A stretch of DNA of 64,000 nucleotides from positions 62,001 to 126,000 of the forward strand of contig JBAIAA010000106.1 of the NCBI GenBank assembly GCA_037893245.1, read 5' to 3'. Positions 56,278-64,000 of the stretch are shown here, piece after piece. The first letter of the stretch is position 1. Every line of letters starts with the position of its first letter. This stretch comes from Crossaster papposus (lineage: Eukaryota; Echinodermata; Asteroidea; Velatida; Solasteridae). The notes under the pieces are model-generated. The model made no database searches and had not been told where the DNA came from. It saw only the letters and a list, made by a program, of their open reading frames with translations. A program made the position numbers and the translations under genes.

Positions 56278-59200
56278 TCAAGGCTTTTTTGTCTTAGTTG
56301 AGTTCAAAAATGCTCTGATGTCCCTGATGGCTGGTCTCACATTCCCTGGGAGGTCATATACAACAACTTGTAAGAACTCCCACACTAGCTTCACCTGCTG
56401 TTGATAGCCAAGATTCAATACATAGTGTGCCTTGAAAGCATGGTCAACAGCCTTACATATCGAAGAATGAAGAGTTGAACGCCGCTCTACAATAGCAAAC
56501 ACTTGTGTAGGTTGAAGCCGGTTTAAGGTGTAGAGTGCCAATATGAATGGTTGTGGCCGGTCCTCAGCTTTTATCTCCTTCAGGTAGTGCTCAACACTGA
56601 TTATTGCCTTGACAAAAATGAAACATAAAGAAGAGGTTCATAATTTTGATTAAATGATATAAAGTGGGGATTTGCGAACAGAAAGCAGGTACCGGGCACC
56701 ATTAAAGACCCAGATTTACGGTTGTTTGAAATTGAAGATATTGCAATTTTTGTTCAGGTCTGTTGGATGACACTGGTTTTAGGTGGTTTTTTTTTTTTTG
56801 GGGGGGGGGGAGGGCTATACATGTACTATTTAGCTCCCGAGTCATTCTTGGTAAAAGGGCCAAGTTGCTATAATAAAAGATTAGCTATGCCAAACATTTT
56901 GTATTTCATTTTTCTGTTAAAGAAAAAAAAAAATTCTTAAGATTTCTTTTAAGTCCATACTAACAAATCTGAACAAGCCCGGATGAAAAAAAAGATGGAA
57001 CACCCGAAAACACTGGTTAAGCTCGTGGAATCAGGTAGGAACTGAAAACTCAATTCATATGTCTACCAGAGGTGGAATTCAAACCTCGGGGTAAAACGTT
57101 CAGGAAAGGAGCACTGCACCAACCTTGACTCTCCAAAGAAAATTGGTGAGTTGCAATAATCTGTAAATTAATCTGCTTTTTGTTCACAGGTAAAAAAAAA
57201 TCCATTTGACTCGGAATACCACAAAGATTTTTTGAAAAGTAACAATTAATTCATACCGGTTGCATGTCGACAAATGCCTTTAGACTGTCTGAAAGAGGAC
57301 ACCGCCCTCCAACCTTTCCACGTCCCCTTCCGCCAAGCACAAATGGAAGCAGTAGAAAAGCCAGGTTTTTTCTCTCATCTATACAGAAAATCAAGAGATG
57401 TATTTTTGGTTATAAAGTTTTTTGTATTAAATAAAAACGGTATTACTCTTTCACTTTGTTAAAAAAAACACATTTACCCAAGTTTAAGGTCATTGGGCAC
57501 CCATCTCCTATAATTCCAGAGAATTTGTGTTTACCTAGTGTTGATGAGTAGGGTGTTTAAAAATGTGATTATAAGACTAACCAGTTGACAGTGCATCTTT
57601 ATCAATGTATTCCAGGCCCAGTGTCTCCTTCCAAGCTACGTTCATGCAAGTGGCATAGTTGATGATTCCTTGACAGAGTCCCTCCCATTTCAGGAACAGG
57701 TTTTCAGCCTTGTCTGTATGGTACACAAGTCTGAAGTCTTGCTCAACCTAATAAAGATGTGAAATTTAAATTAAAAATGCAATTTCATATTAGTATTATG
57801 TCAAATCACGCCATAGTGAAAGTGTGCGAGACCCACACCACGGTTTCGAGAATTGTGCTTCAGTTAAATTTCATTCAAATATCCTGGAGACAGCCATTAA
57901 AATAAAAACAATTTACATTTTTTGCAGAAGTTGTCATTTGAAAAGTTGACAAAATGTGCCATCAATTCTAGTAAACAAGTTTGTCTCATCTGAACCTGTC
58001 GACATACATTCAAAACAGGAATAAGATATTGCATGTGATAAAGATATATACTTGTTCTTACCATGCCTTTTTCAAGGATCCTGGGAAACTCTTGCAGAAT
58101 ATCTGCAAGGGTGTGCTTATCTTGTTGTACAAAGTGTTTTCTATAGTCTGCTGTTTCTCCCATGTACCTCTTGATGTCTACTTCAGGTTCGTGATTCTCC
58201 TTCATCCATGCAATCATTTCATCCAGTTCCTCTGACTGCACTGGTTGTTTGTCGCTTCCCTCATCTGGCACTATATAACATTTACAAATAGTCGTACAAA
58301 AAAATGTATCCAAGGTGATAGAAAGTCAACAAACATTGTACTTCCTGTTGAAGAAACTCTGTAAAATGTATTGTCCTCTCTTTGCAACTAAGTAAAGTAC
58401 AGACAAAGGAAAAAAAACAATATGTGCGGGTCTACATGTGAGTTAGTCTTGCATACGCACTGTGGACCTCCGAACAATATAGGTCCACACGATGCGGGAA
58501 GAGGTTACGGTTTGTGGACTTGCACACGTCCACAATCCGTTTTTCAGTTTCCGAAAAAGAGCGCTAGAGGAAAAACGGGTTAGGGTTATATATAGAAAAG
58601 ATAGAAGGGACAGCTGAGAGTATTTAGTCAAAGTTTGTTAACTACACGAAGACAAAGGAATGTCCACAGTGCGTATGTAAGGTAAAGCTGTGTGTGTGTT
58701 CCTGTGTATGATGCAGACACACATAGTGTGCACATAGTGAGACTCCTCTCCTTGCTACATTTGTGGCAATTTTTTTGTCATTGTAGCTTTATTAATGTTA
58801 CACTCAAATATTTCACATGATCCTAAATTAACCAGTTCGCGCTGGGATTATTTTGACATTGACGGGCCCATGCACAGGATAGTTTTTACAAATCCCGAGG
58901 CGGATTCCGGCCAGCATCTTTGGGTAGCACACCCAACCTCGCTTGCTACGAGTCGGTCGCTAACATATATTTTTGAGGCCTTATAATTGCTTGCGAGGTG
59001 TTTATCTGTCATCTGTTTTGATTCCCCCAAAAAATCTGCGTGTATATATGGCATCCGACACGAATTGTCTGAAGACGTGAATACATGCAAATTTTACCGG
59101 AATTCAAAACTGATGATGAATAAACACGTCACGTTATACTAACAAATTGGTATTGCATAGTTAACCCAAGACTTATACAGTACCTTTTGCTGACTCTTTA

Positions 59201-60936
59201 GAGACACCAGGCTTTGTACCCCTTGCAGCCTCGTTCTGACTTTTTAGCATCGTTTTTCGCACATATCGTAGATGTTCCTCCAAGTAGCCACATGCAGGGC
59301 GGTTCCTCGCACCCTTCATGTACCAAGCTTCCTACAGCACAAGATGACAAACAAGACGGTCAACAAAAACATTGATGCTGCAAACGACACTGATAGTAAT
59401 ACTATTACTAGAATTACTAGCATTGGCACGCACAGCATGTAATGGGGTAGGGCACAGCCCCCAACCCCCCACCCCCCACCCCCCACCCCCCACCCCCACC
59501 CCCCACCCCCCACACCCCACACATTTTGCATTTTATTTATTTTGCAAAATGATAATAACAGAGGCACTATTTATCACATGAAACCCGGTTGAATGTATAC
59601 GTTTCATATAAACAACAGCAGACAGTTTAATACAACAATTGCAGTTTCGGTTGCATAATTATTTTTAATTTTAATTATAAGCCTCAGCCTCATAATCTGA
59701 TGATTTTGAGATTTTATTAAAGTAGATACATAACAGTAATTAGAAATTTGTGTAAACTTACGTAGCCTTTTCCCTCAGGATCCCGAAGAAACGGAAATGC
59801 CTCAATAATGCTTTCGGCCATGGATTCCTTCTCAAAAGAACTTGGCCTGTGGTAATTATAAAAATAATAAAGACATGAAAAATAAACAAAATGTTTATTA
59901 GAGAATTTTAATATGCACTACACACTTCCTGTACCCAGTGTTTTAGAGGTCCTGCGGGTTTATTGCTTACAGGATTGAGATGAATGCCATTATTTGTTCC
60001 ACTATTATTCTATTAATTGTTTACACACTTGAGTTAGTCTTTCATACGCACTGTGGACCCCTGAACAATCGACGTCTACAGGATGCGGGAAGAGGTTACG
60101 GTTATGGACTTTGACAGGTCCACGGTCCGTTTTAAAATTTCAAACGTGTACAATATTGTTATGTAAACAAAAGTATTTGTTTTTAACCAAGATCTCATAC
60201 TCAATGTTCACATGGGTCGAGGATGTAAATAAACTCTAAACTCTAAGGTGTCAATGGGTGGGATTTGAATACAAAGACTACATAAAAATTATACAATTTA
60301 AAACAAAACAATAATTTCAAGATGTTCGTATGTTTAAAAGATGCACTTACTTGAGACCAAAAGTATCAATGAGTTTTCCAACCAGTAGTGCTGTCATCTT
60401 GGACCTGTCTTTTTTGTTGAGAAACTGGTTCTTCTGTAGTCTTGCAGTAATGTCTCTCCCTTTAGAAGTCTTCTGGAGGATGTGAAGTGTATTCTGAGGG
60501 ATTTTTCAATTTGAAAATAAATCTAAGATTTACAAGACGTAATTCATAGATATTTTACGTGCAGCACGTGTGTGTTACACATGTATTTGTAACCGACATT
60601 GATACAAGGATGAGCCATTCATCTCGATATGGCATAATTATATAGTATAGCCAAGAACATGTAGGACCAAATCTGAAAAGTTTACTTACAAACAACATTT
60701 GGCGCCTCTTTTTTTTAGGGTGTGGCACAGGTGTTAGTTGAGGATGAGCTGGAAAACAACGAGTCATCTCGAGAAGATGACAAGTCACTTAAAGAAGATT
60801 CAGCATCATCTTGTGGATTCAATGAGTCAAGCAGATCATCGATGTCAGTAGTTAATATGGATTCTTCATCACTGTCGTTCACCGTGTTCACTGGTGTTGA
60901 TCCATGCAGTTTGGGTGCACTCTGTTTTCTGAACTG
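56278..60936 (-). CDS. Spliced gene, SAMD3-like family (no SAM domain seen), at least 8 exons
   Basis: Exons on the minus strand, 5' to 3': 60690-60936, 60351-60493, 59762-59846, 59184-59331, 58062-58270, 57582-57747, 57257-57378, 56278-56607 (stop at 56278). All donors are GT and all acceptors AG. Phases agree across every junction from exon 2 to exon 8, giving about 400 codons without a stop. Landmarks: 'MTALLVGKLIDTFGLK', 'EAFPFLRDPEGKGY', 'EAWYMKGARNRPACGYLEEH', 'LADILQEFPRILEKGM', 'NLAFLLLPFVLGG', 'RPQPFILALYTL', 'ICKAVDHAFKAHYVLNLGY' and 'VWEFLQVVVYDLPG'. The order and spacing recall the multicopy SAMD3-like proteins of fish and invertebrates, whose function is unknown. Exon 1 is acidic and Ser-rich (DSDEES..SSSRDDS) but its frame meets TAA at 60715-60717, while the frame that joins exon 2 is the one with PKKKRRQMLF. 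Either a frameshift, an assembly error or a wrongly placed exon boundary is present there. The true start is not seen. The gene lies directly downstream of the transposase-like gene on the same strand. Confidence 0.72.
56775..56812. repeat. T-run/G-run low-complexity tract in intron
   Basis: Poly-T followed by poly-G, between the last two exons of the spliced gene. Confidence 0.7.
57013..57145 (-). mobile_element. Probable tRNA-derived SINE in last intron
   Basis: On the minus strand 'aaggttggtgcagtgctcc' (A-box-like) is followed about 35 bases on by 'gaggtttgaattcc' (B-box-like GGTTTGAATTCC). The limits are approximate. It lies in the intron between exons 7 and 8. Confidence 0.4.
58439..58692. 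mobile_element. Short TIR element, uninterrupted copy in an intron
   Basis: The ends carry CATACGCACTGTGGAC in inverted orientation. The whole matches 18912-19077 plus 21653-21798 in reverse complement and contains a single ACCCTAAC at the point where the other copy is split by the hAT-like insertion. It sits in the intron between exons 4 and 5 of the spliced gene. Confidence 0.75.
59455..59519. repeat. (CCCCCAC)n simple repeat
   Basis: C-rich heptamer repeat in the intron between exons 3 and 4. Frames with Gly-Gly-Trp-Gly or Pro-rich repeats are its translations. Confidence 0.85.
60035..60150. mobile_element. Short TIR element, partial copy in an intron
   Basis: Starts 'gagttagtctttcatacgcactgtggac' and matches the left ~110 bases of 58439-58692. 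It lies between exons 2 and 3. Confidence 0.65.
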
Positions 60937-61416
60937 ATTGGAAAGCAATGTATAAAAGGCAAGCTTAACAATAACGTTTTAATAGTTCAATTAATTTGAC
61001 CGTGTTGTTTTTGTGTGAAAATTTCATAATCAGAAGCCAGTTTTTTGCTTTCTGTTGATATTAAGAAAGTATTCAAAAACAACCCAAACTGTTGATTTAA
61101 ATAAACTCTGAGAAAGAGAATAACAATATTTTCATAAGGTGGTTTTTATTCTGAATAAAATAGTCTATTTTGCTTGCAAAGGAAACATGTTAACAAAACC
61201 ATTCTTCAAAAATCTTGCTTATTGGCACGCTGGGTCTCAACCAGATTGAAGAACTTTGCTGATAATTTTATTGGGGGTACTATATTCCTGACAATTTCAA
61301 GAGGCCATGTGAAATTAGGCTATTTGTATATTTTTGAAAATTTGCTTTCATAGTACAATAGAATGATGGATATATTGAGGATTAAATGAGGCACAACCGA
61401 AATGTTATTACCCACC
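60937..61416. other. Gap between the two right-end genes
   Basis: AT-rich, no open frame of note. A strong donor-like GAG|GTGGGT sits 1-2 bases after the stop of the upstream gene (61415-61410), so an intron in the 3' UTR, or a shared transcript reaching the exon at 60936, is possible. Confidence 0.4.
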
Positions 61417-63918
61417 TCAGAGAAAATCAAATCGCACAGCAATGTAGAGTGAGCCAATACTCCCATGAGACGGCGTTAAATGAAGGGGGCGAAAGTCAAA
61501 GAGAACATGCGGTTGAAGCACGGATACCTCTGCATCTATATTCTCTCTAACATGATAGGCATGGTAATGCCTGCTGAAGGTAACCACTTTCCATGGCCGT
61601 AGAACCAAAAATATGCCACTTGAAGATACCAGAATTTGTTCAACTTGACTGAATGTCGGGCCATCTTCTGCCCAGTCTGTTAATACCATACAGTTTGGCC
61701 TTATCTGGTAACTCTGAAACTCTGCAACACTAGCTATAGCCACTGTAGTGTCCTCAGTACAGCCAAGAGCAGTGCAAATGGAGTTTGTCTCTTCTAAAGA
61801 TGACACCTTTACAGACACCTGGTACTTAATGTCCACCTTATAATCAAGCATGTTACAAAACACATCTTTACTGATACTTTGTGCTTGTTGGTGCCTTGTA
61901 GCCACAGTCTTTGCTATGTTACGGAAATTATTGCATACTGTAGCCCACCTTTTAAACTGTTTATGTTTTGCTTCATACCTCATGCTGGAATATTGGAGCA
62001 AGGGGCCAAGTTGCCTGATGGCCCTTGGATAATGAAGCATGAAGTGCTGCTTTGGTGTCAACCTGCGATCTGCATAAACTTCTAGAAACAGCTCATGATG
62101 ATCACGAATCAAATGCTTCAATGTGAGAGTGGCTGTTTTACTGATGCTACGTGACATAACAATTTTATAAATATCCAAGAGCAGTAGACAAACTTCCCAA
62201 ATTTCTGACCCTTCATTAATTCGATCTCCTATGATGAGAGGTAGGTATGTTGCTAAGCACATCATCTGTGCTGCCTTTTGACCGCTTGGTCCTCCGGGAT
62301 TCATCAATGCGGACTGACCTATTGCACTGGGTTTATTCTTCTTGTCGGTAAACCCATATCCAAAGGAACTGATTCTACTGTTCACCTCATCAAGAGTGAA
62401 ACATCCTTCTGCGATTAGTGATTTGAGAGTAAGTTTGATTTCCAGTGGCAGCACACCTTCTGCAAAATCGTGCATAATGTCTGGAGCCAAGTTTTGTGTC
62501 ACATGGTAGCCAACAATATCATTTAAGACAGGAACTCGCTTAATTCCAGTAAGGCTCGCATCCTCTTTTGCTACATCCTCATTATAGTTTTCTTCAGACC
62601 GTAACAAATCAATATCTTCAACCACCTGTTGACGAATGACTTCTCTGTGAGCTCGACAAAATCTACACGGATAATTTGCACTGAAACTTTGGACGTAACC
62701 TAGCATGCCATGGAGACCGAGATTGTCTCCGATAACCTGAAAAACCACAGGCCTCACGGTTACAGTTTTACCTTCACAAGAAATCTGTATGCCTGATTCT
62801 TGAACTTTGTTTATATCCGCCACTATTTGAGACACTACAGTATCAATGCCATATTTAGCAATAATGGGAGCACTAGCACAGGCAACCAACTTGATGTTGC
62901 TTAGCATTGCTTGATATTTTGGAGGTAGGCTTAGAACACTGACATAAAATGCGCTCAGCTTGTGTACGCCTTTGCGTGAGCCTAAGGGGTTTGCAGTTTC
63001 ATAGTCGTCATTAAACAAGAGTAATGGGAGAAGGAGATCAGTAGTAGCAGCACCTTCGACCTGATGATCAAATTTTTCCTGGATAAAGACCCCATCACGA
63101 AATGTGCGCAAAATGTTTGGATCTTTGGGTTTTCCGTCTTCTACAGTTATGGCTCGCAAAACTCCTGGCTGTTGCAGAAAAACTCTGACAGTTTCTTCAA
63201 TAGGCACGTACTGAAATGTTTCCTTACGCTCTCTTTGTAGGGTTTGACCAGAATGTTTGTCTGTTTCAGAACGGAAATTTTTTCCAACTACTTTTTCTTC
63301 AGGTGGTATGAAATGCCCCTCTTTCTTCAGGTATGCTGTACGCTGGTGAGCAGTTCTTAGTCCAACAAAAGAGTCTTTAAGTATTTTAATTGTATCTACG
63401 ATGGAATCAAAACTAGCTGGAAGAGTTTCCTGAATCTGCAAAGTGTTTACTTTTATTTCAAGGTGATGCAAAACTCCAAGGACCAACTCTTCAACTTCTT
63501 CAAGAACCGTTTGAATAAATGATGTCGGTACAAAGAAAGATAGCATTTTTGCTACAAAACTTTCTATGTGATTCTGAATATCCAGAGGGTCTTCATCATC
63601 TGTCTCATCAAATGAACAGTCGTTATTTTCAAAATTGTCTCTGATGTTTGGCAACCCACAAGCCTCATCTTCACAGTCCATTCGAACATGTTCTGCAACC
63701 TCATGTCTTTTTTGTTCTGGTGGATTTGACGGTGGGTGTTGTTTGATAAGATGTCTTTTGTAAGACGAACAATACGAAAATTTCTCAAAACAGCCATCTT
63801 CGCAGCAGATAATTTTTGTTGCCGAGCCCGATGTTATATGATGAATGAATTTCAAATGGTAAAATAGTTGCTGTACTCCTTCCACAACAGTTAAACACTT
63901 GAAACAGGTGAAACCCAT
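61417..63918 (-). CDS. C2H2 zinc-finger protein with tnp2/CACTA-like transposase core
   Basis: An intronless 833-residue protein. Two N-terminal C2H2 fingers: C5-x2-C8-x12-H21-x4-H26 and C38-x4-C43-x12-H56-x4-H61, expected to bind DNA. After an acidic linker (80-115), the core holds 'LFNDDYETANPLGSRKGVHK' (302-321), 'LPPKYQ', 'VIGDNLGLHGMLGY' (D398), a C418-x2-C421 knuckle, 'APDIMHDFAEGVLPLEIK' (478-495), 'LTPKQHFMLHYPR' and 'MRYEAKHKQFKRW' (E649). This order parallels tnp2 transposases of the EnSpm/CACTA group, where acidic residues in these blocks form the RNase H-like DDE site and a CxxC lies between them. D304 or D305, D398 or D480, and E649 are the candidate catalytic residues; this is inference. 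The first ATG opens directly into the first finger. The C-terminus 'SIGSLYIAVRFDFL' with TGA looks natural. The frame is fully intact, so the gene is either recently active or under selection. The upstream promoter lies near or beyond the window edge. Confidence 0.85.
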   Translation of the reverse strand: MGFTCFKCLTVVEGVQQLFYHLKFIHHITSGSATKIICCEDGCFEKFSYCSSYKRHLIKQHPPSNPPEQKRHEVAEHVRMDCEDEACGLPNIRDNFENNDCSFDETDDEDPLDIQNHIESFVAKMLSFFVPTSFIQTVLEEVEELVLGVLHHLEIKVNTLQIQETLPASFDSIVDTIKILKDSFVGLRTAHQRTAYLKKEGHFIPPEEKVVGKNFRSETDKHSGQTLQRERKETFQYVPIEETVRVFLQQPGVLRAITVEDGKPKDPNILRTFRDGVFIQEKFDHQVEGAATTDLLLPLLLFNDDYETANPLGSRKGVHKLSAFYVSVLSLPPKYQAMLSNIKLVACASAPIIAKYGIDTVVSQIVADINKVQESGIQISCEGKTVTVRPVVFQVIGDNLGLHGMLGYVQSFSANYPCRFCRAHREVIRQQVVEDIDLLRSEENYNEDVAKEDASLTGIKRVPVLNDIVGYHVTQNLAPDIMHDFAEGVLPLEIKLTLKSLIAEGCFTLDEVNSRISSFGYGFTDKKNKPSAIGQSALMNPGGPSGQKAAQMMCLATYLPLIIGDRINEGSEIWEVCLLLLDIYKIVMSRSISKTATLTLKHLIRDHHELFLEVYADRRLTPKQHFMLHYPRAIRQLGPLLQYSSMRYEAKHKQFKRWATVCNNFRNIAKTVATRHQQAQSISKDVFCNMLDYKVDIKYQVSVKVSSLEETNSICTALGCTEDTTVAIASVAEFQSYQIRPNCMVLTDWAEDGPTFSQVEQILVSSSGIFLVLRPWKVVTFSRHYHAYHVRENIDAEVSVLQPHVLFDFRPLHLTPSHGSIGSLYIAVRFDFL

Positions 63919-64000
63919 TTTGTGCAGTGCCAGGACATATAAATCAACTTACTTCCGCTCTCCACCCTTTCAGAAACTTTACTCTTAGCCCTATTTTAGG

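Noticed and set aside
59316..59581. Gly/Trp-rich minus-strand and Pro-rich plus-strand frames
   Set aside because: They translate the CCCCCAC simple repeat inside an intron.
61850..62085. Plus-strand frames opposite the transposase-like gene
   Set aside because: Shadow frames of the well-supported minus-strand gene.

Overview
The window looks like nuclear DNA of a marine invertebrate, most likely a non-vertebrate deuterostome such as an echinoderm. This is an inference from texture: many TACATGTA and TAGGCCTA words, abundant short transposable elements, poly-G tracts, and L2/CR1-type LINE tails. It is gene-poor and repeat-rich, with eukaryotic introns and no sign of operons. The species cannot be named from sequence alone.

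Layout. 1-11 kb holds small inverted-repeat elements, three dispersed repeat families, poly-G tracts and one possible last exon (3598-3709, minus). 11.36-12.31 kb is a 21-bp minisatellite open in several frames. 13.1-14.2 kb is a 5'-truncated LINE. 16.0-23.7 kb is a large foldback-like inverted repeat whose arms start with a 45-bp minisatellite. Its centre carries a small MITE-like element that was itself split by a 2.6-kb hAT-like insertion with an exact 8-bp target duplication. 24.1-27.2 kb is a LINE reverse-transcriptase relic split by a CG-rich inverted-repeat complex. 25.4-32.6 kb holds copies of one short inverted-repeat element in both orientations. 34.4-35.2 kb is another terminal-inverted-repeat element.

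Genes. A single-exon class A GPCR (36784-38016, minus) is the clearest host gene. At the right end are two neighbours on the minus strand: an intronless 833-residue protein with two C2H2 fingers and a tnp2/CACTA-like transposase core (61417-63918), and downstream a spliced gene of at least eight exons (56278-60936). I reconstructed the second gene from splice sites; its reading phase is intact across exons 2-8 and it resembles the multicopy SAMD3-like family. The pair may be the two genes of one transposon or a co-domesticated pair.

The most unusual structure is a three-level nest at 44.4-51.6 kb. An SGNH-hydrolase-like gene is cut by an L2/CR1-type LINE. The LINE's open frame is cut by a Helitron/Helentron-like tandem array (46658-50522). 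The array consists of one complete element, a second family's element, and a 5'-truncated copy of the first. Removing the array restores the LINE frame at a run of five T residues, which fixes its ends almost to the base. A related single element lies at 41935-42903.
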